DNA of 64,000 nucleotides from Candidatus Poribacteria bacterium (GTDB taxonomy: Bacteria > Poribacteria > WGA-4E > WGA-3G). The notes below the pieces were generated by a model. That model ran no database searches, was not told the DNA's origin, and worked only from the letters and a program-made list of their open reading frames with translations. Location: the NCBI GenBank assembly GCA_028818705.1, contig JAPPNJ010000074.1, forward strand, positions 1 to 64,000. Direction: 5' to 3'. A program made the translations under genes and the position numbers. This document shows, one piece after another, positions 9,281-18,981 of this stretch (positions are counted from its first letter, which is position 1; each line of letters opens with the position of its first letter).

Positions 9281-9938
9281 TCTCTGAATTTCCATCTAAA
9301 GTTTCATCGAAGTCTAGATTTATCCCCAAATCATCCAACAAATTAGCATCTTTCAATTTCATTCCTAGCAGAATGAGGGTCTCGGCTAAGGTTAGCCGAT
9401 CAACTTTTGTAGTTTCAAGCGTTTCGGTTTCGGAGATTAATTCGGTGCGTAGTACCTCTTGATTCCGACGTGCCTGTTCCCGCAGGAGTTTCGATTCGTC
9501 GCTGAGCCGATCGATTTCTGTTTGGAATTCGTGGGCGAATTCGTTTATCAGGGTCGACAATTTTTGGAGATCCGCCTCGCCGCGTGCAGTAATCCCATCA
9601 AGCCTGGCATCAATCTTCACGTCAACGAGTCCCTCAATTTTGTCTAATGTTACCCCTATGTCTTCACTTCCAAGCTTGGCGGAAAGGCTGCGAATATCAG
9701 CCTTAACCTCTGATATGTCCTGAGCAACGCGCTGATCTATACGCGTAAGTTTGTCATCAACCTGCTGCCGCATCTTCTCCAATTCTTGGCTGAGAGTGCG
9801 CAAGCGCTTATTATAATTCCTGATATAACTCCCAACTATACTGTCCCGGAGATGTGCCTCCAGCTGCTCTCGGGTCGGTTCCGCCTCAGTTTCCACACTA
9901 TCATACCCTGAGTCTTGGACATCCATCGGGTTTTGCAT
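9267..9938 (-). CDS. Coiled-coil protein of unknown function
   Basis: A 223-residue soluble acidic protein, not recognised. After a charged N-terminus, residues about 30-180 show long heptad-like runs typical of a coiled coil (IRNYNKRLRTLSQELEKM, VAQDISEVKADIRSLS, EFAHEFQTEIDRLSDESK). The C-terminus is acidic (INLDFDETLDGNSENDEG). There is no signal peptide or membrane segment. ATG at 9938 is preceded by GGAGG with a 10-base spacer. It ends inside the start region of the CapA-like gene, so the two may be translationally coupled. Composition suggests a structural or scaffold protein, but nothing in the sequence fixes a role. Confidence 0.75.
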   Translation of the reverse strand: MQNPMDVQDSGYDSVETEAEPTREQLEAHLRDSIVGSYIRNYNKRLRTLSQELEKMRQQVDDKLTRIDQRVAQDISEVKADIRSLSAKLGSEDIGVTLDKIEGLVDVKIDARLDGITARGEADLQKLSTLINEFAHEFQTEIDRLSDESKLLREQARRNQEVLRTELISETETLETTKVDRLTLAETLILLGMKLKDANLLDDLGINLDFDETLDGNSENDEG

Positions 9939-10022
9939 GTATGCTGTTCCTCCGCTGCTATGAATATGTTCCTTACTGTCTACGCTGCCGGTGAGATTAC
10001 AGACCGTACCACCAAAACACGT

Positions 10023-11075
10023 CTACGGATAATTATAGACGTTTTCTGAATGTACTGGGGTATCTGGATCCTGGAAATCGGCATCCGAATTTTGATTAAC
10101 GCCACGATTGGCGTTGAATTCACGTAAAATACAACTAACAATCTCCTCGGTATACGCCTGTGCCTTAACAGTCTGCTGATTTGCCTCCCAAGCCATTCGT
10201 GCGGCGGCTTCAAAGTACTCGGCATGTTTATAAGCGTCAAGAAGATCGCTGCCTCGTGAGAATGTGCCGTGCCCGACCCAGTAGAGAATGTATCGTTCTG
10301 GGCTTCCTCCATTCTGAAAGAGGCGCAAACTCTCATAGGACAATTCTGGAATGCCCGGTGCGCGTTCTTCCACAAATCCGATACCGCTGGAGGCGTCGTA
10401 TATAATCGGAGTCTCCGGCTCATAGCCCCTGAGGAAGTTGTAAAATCGATCTGGTGCACCATGCTCCGTGCGAGAAATTAGGTTCAAGAATTTCGGTTGG
10501 AGATGGACAAGCGCATTAAAGCCTTGGCTTTCCAACTGTTCAAAAATGAGAAGATAGTGGAACATCTCACTTGTTGGTGCTGGCGGTGCAACGCCGTCCC
10601 GATTCAGACCCAAAGCCGTCTGATCCGGCGTTCCGAACCGCATCCGATAATGCACGCCATCCGGTTCAACCTCAATCAGCGTTAAATTAAGAGCAGGATG
10701 TTCAATGCCAATCATGTCTAAACGGGAACCCGATTTTGTCAGTAGCACGTGTCTGCCAGCCAACCCTTTAACAACAATTTGTGGTGGTAATTGGTAACGC
10801 GGTGATACCTCATAAGGAATCAGACATGCGTCCTCAACGGATTCTGTTAAAACTGCTCCCATGTTTCCAGCAGTCGCCCACAGATATTCGTGAGCGTGTG
10901 CATGTGCGCCTACCCAGCCCATCTGACCTATCAAGGTTCCGCATTCGCTGTCAGATGAGATTGGACGTAGGTCGGGATGGTAACCCCGCTCTTGCCAGGA
11001 CCTATAGCGGTAGGTCTGTGGCGGCGGTAGTGTCAAGGTGTTCGTTAGATAGGGATTGGCTAATGTTGAATCCAC
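10023..11075 (-). CDS. Class II aldolase/adducin-family protein
   Basis: A 350-residue cytosolic protein with class II aldolase features. Its first domain carries GWVGAHAHAHEYLWATAGNMG. FNALVHLQPKFLNLISR resembles the zinc-binding HTH-type strand, and YWVGHGTFSRGSDLLDAYKH, followed by AEYFEAAARMAWEA, matches the GHG-x-x-x-x-G helix of rhamnulose-1-phosphate or fuculose-phosphate aldolases. These enzymes make or break C-C bonds in dihydroxyacetone phosphate-linked sugars using zinc. The substrate cannot be told, and an epimerase role is possible. The protein is longer than usual, with a poorly conserved tail after residue 320. The start is GTG at 11075 with GAGGGG upstream. No sugar kinase or isomerase lies beside it. 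Confidence 0.7.
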   Translation of the reverse strand: MDSTLANPYLTNTLTLPPPQTYRYRSWQERGYHPDLRPISSDSECGTLIGQMGWVGAHAHAHEYLWATAGNMGAVLTESVEDACLIPYEVSPRYQLPPQIVVKGLAGRHVLLTKSGSRLDMIGIEHPALNLTLIEVEPDGVHYRMRFGTPDQTALGLNRDGVAPPAPTSEMFHYLLIFEQLESQGFNALVHLQPKFLNLISRTEHGAPDRFYNFLRGYEPETPIIYDASSGIGFVEERAPGIPELSYESLRLFQNGGSPERYILYWVGHGTFSRGSDLLDAYKHAEYFEAAARMAWEANQQTVKAQAYTEEIVSCILREFNANRGVNQNSDADFQDPDTPVHSENVYNYP

Positions 11076-11095
11076 TCGTGATATGACCCCTCAGT

Positions 11096-11171
11096 TGAAT
11101 AGTTGTCAGTTAAGAGCGAGACTGTTGAAACAGAGCTCTCTTTAACTGATGTGCTGATGGCTGATTGCCAT
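11096..11171. repeat. Intergenic TTGTCAGTTAAGAG repeat
   Basis: Another copy of the dispersed palindromic family: AGTTGTCAGTTAAGAG at the left, then a small GAGCTCTC core and TTTAACTGATG toward the right. It lies upstream of the aldolase gene in a 518-bp gene-poor stretch (11076-11593). Confidence 0.55.
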
Positions 11172-11252
11172 TCTTTAACTATAACATGTCTAAGAGAAAA
11201 TAGCAAATTTTTAGCAGTGTTACTCAGTTTTCGGTTATCAACTATGGGTTTT

Positions 11253-11273
11253 TCTAAAATCTACCATAAATGC
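11253..11273. repeat. Solitary TATGGTAGATTTTAGAA end sequence
   Basis: The plus strand reads TTCTAAAATCTACCATAAATG, the reverse complement of the left terminal repeat of the element at 32897-33054. No partner end is obvious nearby, so it is probably a remnant. Confidence 0.45.
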
Positions 11274-11367
11274 CCTTAGTCTTACACCGCCTTCGGTATC
11301 GTCTACACGCCGCAGCCAGTTGTTAATTTCATAGTGAAAAGCGTTTCATATTTAACGGAGCGGTATC

Positions 11368-11499
11368 GTGAACGATCCAAACCGTATAGACGATGAAACG
11401 TATATCGTGGATTTAATACGGAGGGTGATTGGTGTGAGTTTGGAAACGGTGAGGATTGCTGAAGGGTTGTCGGCGTTGGAGATTGGGGCGGAAGTGTAG
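11368..11499 (+). CDS. Possible 43-residue small protein or gene remnant
   Basis: GTG at 11368, preceded by a weak ACGGAG, opens a 44-codon frame encoding NDPNRIDDETYIVDLIRR and a short helical-looking end, stopping at TAG 11497-11499. I do not recognise it. It could be the tail of a decayed gene, because the sequence just upstream (11270-11365) has no frame continuing into it. It lies directly in front of the fumC promoter. Confidence 0.3.
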   Translation: MNDPNRIDDETYIVDLIRRVIGVSLETVRIAEGLSALEIGAEV

Positions 11500-11520
11500 T
11501 ATTTTCCCCATTGCTATTTT

Positions 11521-11549
11521 TTGACAGTTCGTTTTTTGCATGGTATAAT
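11521..11549 (+). promoter_or_regulatory. Consensus sigma-70 promoter of fumC
   Basis: TTGACA at 11521-11526 and TATAAT at 11544-11549, separated by exactly 17 bp: a perfect consensus pair. The fumC start codon is 44 bases past the -10 box. Confidence 0.9.
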
Positions 11550-11593
11550 AGTTAGGCGAATAATCTGACCCAAACGAAAGGCATAAATCCTTA

Positions 11594-12985
11594 ATGCGAA
11601 CAGAAACAGACAGTATGGGGACGCTTCAGGTCCCCGATGATCGATATTGGGGGGCACAGACTCAGCGCGCCCTTCAAAATTTTAAGATTGGCGATGAACG
11701 CTTGCCACGTGCTGCTATATGGGCATTGGGCACTATTAAACAAGCAGTCGCGCAAGTTAATGCTGACCTCGGTCTGCTTGAACCTGGGCTTGCAGAGGCA
11801 ATTAGCAAGGCAGCACAAGAAGTTATTGACGGGACTTTGGATGACCATTTTCCACTCCGCATCTGGCAGACAGGTAGTGGAACACAGACAAATATGAACG
11901 TCAACGAAGTCATCTCAAATCGGGCAATTGAGATGCTTGGCGGCGAAATGGGTAGTAAGGACCCCATTCATCCGAACGACCATGTCAACAAATCGCAATC
12001 AACGAACGATGTCTTCCCCACAGCCATCCATTTGGCAATGGTCCGACAGATTCAGGCACATCTGTTACCACGACTGACTGCGCTGAAAGAAGCGTTTGCA
12101 GAAAAGGTATCTGAGTTTGCAGAGATTGTTAAAATTGGACGAACCCATCTGATGGACGCAACACCGCTCACACTCGGACAGGAATTCAGTGCTTACGTCC
12201 AACAACTTACTGCTGCGGAACAGCGCATTGCGGCTGTACTTCCACACCTCTGCGAACTCCCTATTGGCGGCACAGCTGTCGGAACAGGTTTGAATACGCA
12301 TCCTGACTATACAGCACGCGTTGTAGCAAGGCTTTCGGAAACGACAGGGCACCCTCAACTTAAACGCGCACCGAATGCGTTTGAAGCATTGGCATCAAGA
12401 GATGCGGTCGTGAGTACCAGTGGTGCATTGAAGACACTGGCTGTCGGCTTGTTTAAGATAGCAAATGACATCCGATGGCTCGCTTCGGGACCGAGGTGCG
12501 GACTCGGTGAATTGCAGTTACCGGAGATGGAACCCGGAAGTTCCATCATGCCGGGAAAGGTGAACCCAACCCAGTGTGAAGCCGTCACAATGGTATGCGC
12601 ACAGGTTATTGGCAACGATACTACATTGGCGTTTGCTGGTGCGAATGGGGCGTTGCAATTGAATGTGTTTATGCCTGTGATTGCCTATAACGCTTTGCAA
12701 TCCATACAACTTCTCGGTGATGCGTGTGAATCGTTCCGAACGAATTGTGTCGTAGACATTGTCCCAAACACTGACATGATTGGAAGACATTTGTCAGAGT
12801 CTTTGATGCTTGTAACAGCATTGACCCCACATATCGGGTACGATAGGGCAGCAAAGGTAGCACAACATGCACACAAGCACGGATGCACGCTTCGCGAGGC
12901 TTCTATTGCCTTAGGGGCCCTGACAGGCGATGCATTTGATGAACTGGTTGTGCCGGGGGATATGACGAAACCGAATTTGGGTTAA
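11594..12985 (+). CDS. fumC: Fumarate hydratase class II
   Basis: A 463-residue iron-independent fumarase of the aspartase/fumarase superfamily, interconverting fumarate and malate in the TCA cycle. It begins [24 protein letters not shown], as in FumC. It contains [12 protein letters not shown], the substrate-site [25 protein letters not shown] and the family signature [11 protein letters not shown] that carries the catalytic serine loop. Length is normal. It is transcribed alone from the consensus promoter at 11521-11549 and ends at the hairpin terminator at 13065-13105. Confidence 0.98.
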   Translation: MRTETDSMGTLQVPDDRYWGAQTQRALQNFKIGDERLPRAAIWALGTIKQAVAQVNADLGLLEPGLAEAISKAAQEVIDGTLDDHFPLRIWQTGSGTQTNMNVNEVISNRAIEMLGGEMGSKDPIHPNDHVNKSQSTNDVFPTAIHLAMVRQIQAHLLPRLTALKEAFAEKVSEFAEIVKIGRTHLMDATPLTLGQEFSAYVQQLTAAEQRIAAVLPHLCELPIGGTAVGTGLNTHPDYTARVVARLSETTGHPQLKRAPNAFEALASRDAVVSTSGALKTLAVGLFKIANDIRWLASGPRCGLGELQLPEMEPGSSIMPGKVNPTQCEAVTMVCAQVIGNDTTLAFAGANGALQLNVFMPVIAYNALQSIQLLGDACESFRTNCVVDIVPNTDMIGRHLSESLMLVTALTPHIGYDRAAKVAQHAHKHGCTLREASIALGALTGDAFDELVVPGDMTKPNLG

Positions 12986-13064
12986 CACAGACTACATAGT
13001 TTTCTATGGGATATCCGAATCCCGACTATATTTGAACACAAGTTTTTCGACTTGAGTTAAATAA

Positions 13065-13105
13065 AAAAGGGTGGAAGTGTGTTAGGACTCCACCCTTTTG
13101 TTTTT
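13065..13105. terminator. Bidirectional intrinsic terminator between fumC and rpoC
   Basis: The stem AAAAGGGTGGA / TCCACCCTTTT is flanked by A-runs on the left and TTTTGTTTTT on the right, so it can stop transcription from both sides. The convergent fumC and rpoC genes end on either side of it. Confidence 0.9.
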
Positions 13106-13140
13106 AATCTATCCAGAAATTTTAAAGACAGACCGAGAAT

Positions 13141-16100
13141 TTAATCGTCATCACTGGCTTCCGCAAGTTCCGACTCAGCAGGGTCAACATCTAAATTTCG
13201 GAAACCCGAAAATCCACTACCAACTGGAATGAGTCGTCCGAGGATGACATTCTCTTTCAATCCGTAGAGTCTGTCGGTTTGTCCACTAACGGCTGCATCT
13301 GTCAGGACTTTCGTTGTCTGCTGGAAGGAAGCAGCGGAGATGAAGCTATCCGTGCTCAAGGAAGCCTTACTAATACTCTGGAGAATGGGTTCACCTGTAG
13401 CAGGCGTGCCACCTGCTCCTTCAACTTCGTTATTGACGCGTTCAAATTCTTTGCGCTGCACCTCATCATTTGGATAGAAGTTTGTATCGCCAGGTTCGGT
13501 GATGCGGATCTTGGTCAGCATCTGCCGCACTATTGTCTCAACGTGTTTATCGTTGATAGTGCCTTCACCATAGACCTTCTGAACTTCGTCAACGAGGTAT
13601 GCCCAAACCGCTTCTTCGCCTTCAACAGATACCCCCTCGATTGCGGTCCGCCCAATACTCAAAATATCGTGCGGATTGAGAAATCCGTCAGTAAGCGAGT
13701 CCCCGGCGTTCACCCAGTCGCCTTCAGCGACGCGACGCTTTTCGTCAGGGATCGGATAGAGACGGCTTTCATACCCTTCATGCTCAATGCGATAGTTGGG
13801 AACACCATTCTTGGTGCCTGCAAATCGGACGAATCCTTCGATTTCGGCAATTTCAGCGGCATCGTCGCTTTTCGGACGTCGCGCTTCAAATAATTCTGTG
13901 ACACGCGGGATTCCTGCTACAATGTCACTATTTGCCGTTCTTTCATGGAGTTCTGCCAGTGTCTCGCCCGCACGCAGACTATCACCCTCTTTAATATCAA
14001 AAGAGTAGCCGGGTGGGATGACGTGTGGTACCCGAGTGCCATCGGCGGTCTCCACCTCAATACGCATCCGCAGGGAAAGTTCATCCACTTCAAATCCCGG
14101 GTACTGTATCCTCGCAGTTTCGTAGTCTTCCTCTGACACCTCATCGCCAACGGCATACTGACAATGCGGATGATAAACCTCTATGACCGTATGGGTTACC
14201 CGCTGGTTTGCTTTATCCAAGGCACGATAGTCTTTTGAGAGAAGAATTGTGCCTGACTCGAGCCGGGTATCTGTCTCCCGTTCGTCCGCAATGACTTGGT
14301 ACACGAGCTCAGTGTCAAACCCTTTGAATTTTCGATTGTACGTCCGATATTCCTGCTCAGTTAGTTCTTGACCAACTTCCAAATCCAGTTCAGGATGATG
14401 ACCACTAACGACGTGATACAGGCTCCGGACCTTCCCAGCAAGCTCAGGATCCGTCTTACGGAGCGCTTTATACTCAATTTCGGTGAGGCGTTGACCGACA
14501 GTCAAGGCAGTGGCACCGTCTTCAACACTTACGACTTCATAATGACGGGCGACCTCCAGTCCTTTGTACTGCCGGCGCTTTGCGGTCGATTCGCGCTGTG
14601 TCAACAGTTCACCCGCCTCCAACGGACAATCTGGGTGGTTAACAACTGTGACACGATACAAGCGCTCCACTTTAAAGCTACCTGTTTCAGCTTTAGTTTG
14701 AGACGTGGTAAACCCTAAGAAGTTTTCACCTAACTGCTTCGCTTCACTTTCGGTAAGCAGATCGCCAGGCTTGAGTGTGCAATCTGGATGATGTACGCGC
14801 GTTACACGGTGTCGCAGTTTTTGTGCATCAAAACCTGTAAACCGCTTGTGCGCACGGACCAATGCGTCCTTAGTTAGCTCCTCATCAACTTTGAGTGGGC
14901 ATTCGAGATGATAGACATGTGTCACGTAATACCGTTCTGACTCCTGCTTCTCAACTTTAAATGCACGTTCAAGTTGCTTGTACTGTGTGCGAGCTTCTGT
15001 GAATTCACGCTCCGTTAACATCTGTCCAACTGTAAGTGGTGGCACATCCGAAGTTGCCCCCTCATCTGACAAAGCAGTCTGTTTAAGAAGGGCAGGCGCG
15101 TCGGCTATCTCCTCCGTCATAACGTAGACAGGCTTTGCATCTACCTCAAACGGCGTCAACCATGGCATGATATCTTCCGTGGGCACCTCATCTCCCACCT
15201 TAAATGGAAAGGCTTTGTTGGTCTTGCCGGTTACACGATAAACCCGCTTGAAGTTATCATCGCCTTCTTTACCACCAAGGGAAGCGTCAACCGCACCTGT
15301 CTCAGAAAGACTTTCGGCGGCAAGACGGGCATCCGTTTCTGAATCCAAATAGTGCCACTCTCCATCAAACCCCTGTCGAATCTCTGTCTTCAAGTTTTCC
15401 ACATCATCTGCAGTAAGCAGATCACCAGCATTCAACGAAACATCGGGATGGTGCACATTTGTTACACGGTAGTGTAGTTTAGCGAAACGCTGGAAGCCGT
15501 ACGCCTCTTGTTTCCTCGCGTACTCTGCTTGGGACAAGCGATCCCCTATCTGCAAGTCACAGGTATTATCGAAGACGGCAGTAACTTCGTACTGCCACGC
15601 TTTGGTATTAAAACCCTTATAGCGCTCTGTGTTTTCGATGTACTGCTTCTCGCTGAGAAGTTCACCTTCACGCAATTGGCAATCGGGATGATTGATCTGC
15701 AGGACTTTATAGGCAGGTCCATCAAAGTTCATGCGGTTTTCAATGGCTATCCAGAGCTCGCCTTCTTTTTTCACTGTGCGTCCGGGTTGGAAATCGAGAA
15801 AACGCGCGATCCCACTGTTCTTAGATAGGATCCGCCGCTGACGGGCTTCGGAAACGTCTTCAACGGCACCGCCGGTATGGAACGTCCGCATCGTCAGCTG
15901 CGTTCCGGGTTCACCGATAGATTGCGCAGCGATGATACCGACTGCCTCACCAACATTGACCAAGTTATTCGTCGTGAGATCGTGGCCATAGCATTTGGCG
16001 CAGACCCCTTCTTCGGCTTCACACGTTAGGACAGAGCGTACCTTCACTACTTTTACGCCGGACTCATCAATCTGGGCAGCCATCTGTGCGGATATAAGCG

Positions 16101-18900
16101 TATCAGCAGTAGTAAGCACATTTCCTGTCTCTGGATGCAGGATATCTTCACCAGCAATACGTCCATTAATCTTAAAAGCAAGATCTCCTCCAGCTGTTGC
16201 GAATTTCTGGATGCTGTTAAGCGTCCCGCAATCTTCAAGAGTAACACGGACATCCTGAGCGACATCCACAAGCTTCCGAGTCAGGTAACCCGACGCAGCG
16301 GTTTTCATCGCCGTGTCCACCAGCCCCTTACGCGACCCGTAAGTAGAGTTAAAATAGTCAATAACATCCAGACCTTCACGATAGGAACAGAAATAGTTAG
16401 GCAGTTGGTCCCCCTCCCGATAAGCCGATGTTCCTATAGGTGGAATAAGGATATTACCATCCTGTTTTGCCTTCAGTCCGATAAAGGCACTTATCTGCAT
16501 AAACGGATTTTTTCGCGCGCGTGCCCCACTATCTGCCATGATATGTACTGGACTGAAGCCTTCTACTGTTTTTTCATCTATCTCTGAACCATAGGGATCG
16601 ACATACGGATGAATCCTACGTGCATCGCCGCGCTCAACGAGGGAGGTTTCCATCTTCGGTAAGGTATCAAACATCTCATCTTCTATCTTGTCCATTGCGT
16701 CGAACCAGATACGGATCTGCTCGTTTTCGTATTCCTCACCTTCAGTTGCAGCGGCACCTTCAAGGAGGGTGTCAATTTGTATCTGTGCCTCGTTGACCAA
16801 GGCGTTCCGGTTGTCGGGTGTCAGATAGTCTGTGATACCCGGTGAAATACCACTCAGTGTTGCGTACTCAAAAGCAAGCTTCTGAATGTTCTCAAGCACC
16901 TCTGTTGTAATGCGTGTTCCCAATTCGTTGAAGCATCGATCAACTATCTCGGATAATCTCCGCCCGCCGGCTTCTCCATTGAAAAACGGAATACGCTGCT
17001 GCGAATGTTCATCTTCCCACTCTAACTCAGATGGAAGGACTTCGTTAAAGATAATCCTACCCACTGTAGTAAGGACGGGTTCTGTAGCTTTCCCACCATT
17101 TTCGCTATGCGCACAGAAGAACTGCAGACTGTCGTGGAGTTTAAGTTGCCCCGCGACATGTGCTGCTATTACCTCTTCTGGATGGGCATAACGACGATGA
17201 TACCACGGTTTATCACGCAGCACATCAAAAGCAGATTCATCATCGGTTGTATACGCGGTGTGCAAAAGTGCTGCATCCTCGGCGTGTCCGGGTAATGTCT
17301 TCGTCAGGAAACTTGGACCAAGCACCATGTCAAGCTCAGGAACAGTGATAGGATCCCCATGTGAGGGTTTGAGGATATTATGACTACTGAGCATCAACAT
17401 CTTCGCTTCAGCCTGTGCTTCAACGGTGAGTGGCACGTGCACCGCCATCTGGTCTCCGTCAAAATCGGCATTGAACGCTTTACAGACAAGCGGCGGAATT
17501 CTAATGGACTTACCTTCTACCAAGACAGGTAAAAACGCTTGAATACCGAGTCGGTGCAACGTCGGCGGACGGTTGAGTAGTACAGGATGGTCAGCGATAA
17601 CTTCCTCTACGACATCCCATACAGGTGAGTCAGGATCAACCTGCTCGGCGAAATGTTTCGCTCGCTTAATCGTCTGGGCATGGTTATGTGCTTGGAGTCG
17701 TTCAATGATAAACGGCTTGAACAATTCCACTGCCATCCGTTTGGGGATACCACATTGGTGTAGCCCTAATTCAGGTCCGACAACGATGACACTACGACCA
17801 GAGTAGTCAACCCGTTTCCCAAGAAGATTCTGACGGAATCGTCCAATTTTACCCTTAAGCACATCAGCAAGGGATTTGAGGGGGCGATTACCCGGACCAG
17901 TGACGCGGCGACCGTGTCGCCCGTTGTCAAAGAATGCATCCACTGCCTCCTGCAACATCCGCTTCTCGTTTCGGAGAATTACTTCTGGAGAACGAAGTTG
18001 TATCAGCTTCCGGAGTCGATTGTTGCGATTAATGACACGACGATACAGATCATTGAGATCGCTGGTAGCGAAGCGTCCGCCTTCAAGCGGAACAAGCGGT
18101 CGTAAATCTGGGGGAATAACCGGAATCACATCGAGAATCATCCACTCAGGGCGTTGTCCAACTTCCGCAAACTCGGCTATCTGCTTCAGTTGCTTGGCAA
18201 CCTTAAGTTTTTTCTGTTGACTGGTAGTTTCCTCGAGAATCTGTGTCAACCGTTTTATCTCTTCTTCGAGGTCAATACCGCTCAAAATTTCACGAATAAC
18301 TTCGGCACCAGTGCCAGCGCGAAATCCACCTCGGTACTTGCTACTATACTCGAGATACTCGATCTCGGTTAGCACCTGTCGCGGCTCCAGCGGGCAATCT
18401 GGGTCGGTCACCTCAACAACAATAAAAGCATCAAAATAGAGCACGAGTTCAACTTGTCTTGAAGAGAGCTCACAGAAAGTGCCAATCCGCGATGGAATAC
18501 CTTTGAAATACCATATATGAGAAACAGGGGCGGCAAGTTGGATATAACCAAGCCGTTCCCTGCGGACGCGTTGCTGTGTAATTTCAACGCCACAACGGTC
18601 ACAGATTATCCCCTTGTGTTTAATACGCTTGTACTTACCACAGTTACATTCCCAATCCTTTTGCGGTCCGAAGATAGCCTCACAGAAAAGCCCTTCGGGT
18701 TCAGGTCGAAAGGAACGGTAATTAATCGTTTCTGCCTTCTTGACCTCGCCGCAGTTACATGTGCCTTTCTCCGGGCATATAAAGGGACCATCTGCAGCGT
18801 CGGCAGGGTTCCTACGTCTACAACTGGTCTGCTTCGCCGAGTCTTTAATCTGCTCCGGCGAAGCTATCTTTATGGAGATGCTGTCAAATGCCGTGTTCAT
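13141..18900 (-). CDS. rpoC: DNA-directed RNA polymerase subunit beta prime, giant form
   Basis: About 1919 residues; typical bacterial beta prime is 1150-1410. Core landmarks are present: zinc site C85/C87/C100/C103, the catalytic NADFDGDQ at 477-484, bridge helix (GLVDTAMKTAASGYLTRKL), second zinc site C891/C960/C967/C970, trigger loop LTMRTFH at 1002-1008, and the C-terminal ASLSTDSFISAASFQ. The excess is a tandem array of about 12 degenerate units (1064-1604) inserted in the trigger loop, the position of SI3 in E. coli. The unit pattern is Y-x-V-x-x-x-x-HPDC-x-L-x-x-G-x-x-LT-x-x-EY. There is also a four-cysteine insertion at 19-50 and an atypical F-loop. ATG at 18900 follows AAAGGAGAACTG. 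It lies downstream of rpoB with a palindromic repeat between them. Confidence 0.98.
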   Translation of the reverse strand: MNTAFDSISIKIASPEQIKDSAKQTSCRRRNPADAADGPFICPEKGTCNCGEVKKAETINYRSFRPEPEGLFCEAIFGPQKDWECNCGKYKRIKHKGIICDRCGVEITQQRVRRERLGYIQLAAPVSHIWYFKGIPSRIGTFCELSSRQVELVLYFDAFIVVEVTDPDCPLEPRQVLTEIEYLEYSSKYRGGFRAGTGAEVIREILSGIDLEEEIKRLTQILEETTSQQKKLKVAKQLKQIAEFAEVGQRPEWMILDVIPVIPPDLRPLVPLEGGRFATSDLNDLYRRVINRNNRLRKLIQLRSPEVILRNEKRMLQEAVDAFFDNGRHGRRVTGPGNRPLKSLADVLKGKIGRFRQNLLGKRVDYSGRSVIVVGPELGLHQCGIPKRMAVELFKPFIIERLQAHNHAQTIKRAKHFAEQVDPDSPVWDVVEEVIADHPVLLNRPPTLHRLGIQAFLPVLVEGKSIRIPPLVCKAFNADFDGDQMAVHVPLTVEAQAEAKMLMLSSHNILKPSHGDPITVPELDMVLGPSFLTKTLPGHAEDAALLHTAYTTDDESAFDVLRDKPWYHRRYAHPEEVIAAHVAGQLKLHDSLQFFCAHSENGGKATEPVLTTVGRIIFNEVLPSELEWEDEHSQQRIPFFNGEAGGRRLSEIVDRCFNELGTRITTEVLENIQKLAFEYATLSGISPGITDYLTPDNRNALVNEAQIQIDTLLEGAAATEGEEYENEQIRIWFDAMDKIEDEMFDTLPKMETSLVERGDARRIHPYVDPYGSEIDEKTVEGFSPVHIMADSGARARKNPFMQISAFIGLKAKQDGNILIPPIGTSAYREGDQLPNYFCSYREGLDVIDYFNSTYGSRKGLVDTAMKTAASGYLTRKLVDVAQDVRVTLEDCGTLNSIQKFATAGGDLAFKINGRIAGEDILHPETGNVLTTADTLISAQMAAQIDESGVKVVKVRSVLTCEAEEGVCAKCYGHDLTTNNLVNVGEAVGIIAAQSIGEPGTQLTMRTFHTGGAVEDVSEARQRRILSKNSGIARFLDFQPGRTVKKEGELWIAIENRMNFDGPAYKVLQINHPDCQLREGELLSEKQYIENTERYKGFNTKAWQYEVTAVFDNTCDLQIGDRLSQAEYARKQEAYGFQRFAKLHYRVTNVHHPDVSLNAGDLLTADDVENLKTEIRQGFDGEWHYLDSETDARLAAESLSETGAVDASLGGKEGDDNFKRVYRVTGKTNKAFPFKVGDEVPTEDIMPWLTPFEVDAKPVYVMTEEIADAPALLKQTALSDEGATSDVPPLTVGQMLTEREFTEARTQYKQLERAFKVEKQESERYYVTHVYHLECPLKVDEELTKDALVRAHKRFTGFDAQKLRHRVTRVHHPDCTLKPGDLLTESEAKQLGENFLGFTTSQTKAETGSFKVERLYRVTVVNHPDCPLEAGELLTQRESTAKRRQYKGLEVARHYEVVSVEDGATALTVGQRLTEIEYKALRKTDPELAGKVRSLYHVVSGHHPELDLEVGQELTEQEYRTYNRKFKGFDTELVYQVIADERETDTRLESGTILLSKDYRALDKANQRVTHTVIEVYHPHCQYAVGDEVSEEDYETARIQYPGFEVDELSLRMRIEVETADGTRVPHVIPPGYSFDIKEGDSLRAGETLAELHERTANSDIVAGIPRVTELFEARRPKSDDAAEIAEIEGFVRFAGTKNGVPNYRIEHEGYESRLYPIPDEKRRVAEGDWVNAGDSLTDGFLNPHDILSIGRTAIEGVSVEGEEAVWAYLVDEVQKVYGEGTINDKHVETIVRQMLTKIRITEPGDTNFYPNDEVQRKEFERVNNEVEGAGGTPATGEPILQSISKASLSTDSFISAASFQQTTKVLTDAAVSGQTDRLYGLKENVILGRLIPVGSGFSGFRNLDVDPAESELAEASDDD
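14089..15711 (-). repeat. Array of about 12 BBM-like modules inside the beta prime trigger loop
   Basis: Protein-level repeats of 35-55 residues, for example YRVTVVNHPDCPLEAGELLT, HRVTRVHHPDCTLKPGDLLT and YHVVSGHHPELDLEVGQELT. They differ strongly at DNA level. Similar units occur once in the N-terminal part of this protein (encoded at about 18319-18426) and at least five times in RpoB. They resemble the beta-beta prime modules described as lineage-specific RNA polymerase insertions. Confidence 0.85.
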
Positions 18901-18921
18901 CAGTTCTCCTTTTTTTAGAGT

Positions 18922-18979
18922 TTTCAGTACGCTCACTGCGTTCGCTATCAGTTATCAGTTACTGATAACTGATAACCAT
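18922..18979. repeat. Palindromic TCAGTTATCAGTTACTGATAACTGATAA repeat between rpoB and rpoC
   Basis: A near-perfect palindrome: TATCAGTTATCAGTTA meets TAACTGATAACTGATA head to head. It is preceded by GTACGCTCACTGCGTTCGC, itself a small hairpin. It lies in the rpoB-rpoC intergenic gap on the message and could form an RNA stem within the operon. Confidence 0.7.
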
Positions 18980-18981
18980 TA

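Noticed and set aside
13141..18900. The length of rpoC as a sign of a gene fusion or frameshift error
   Set aside because: The frame is continuous, both ends are canonical, and RpoB carries the same modules, so the expansion looks genuine.
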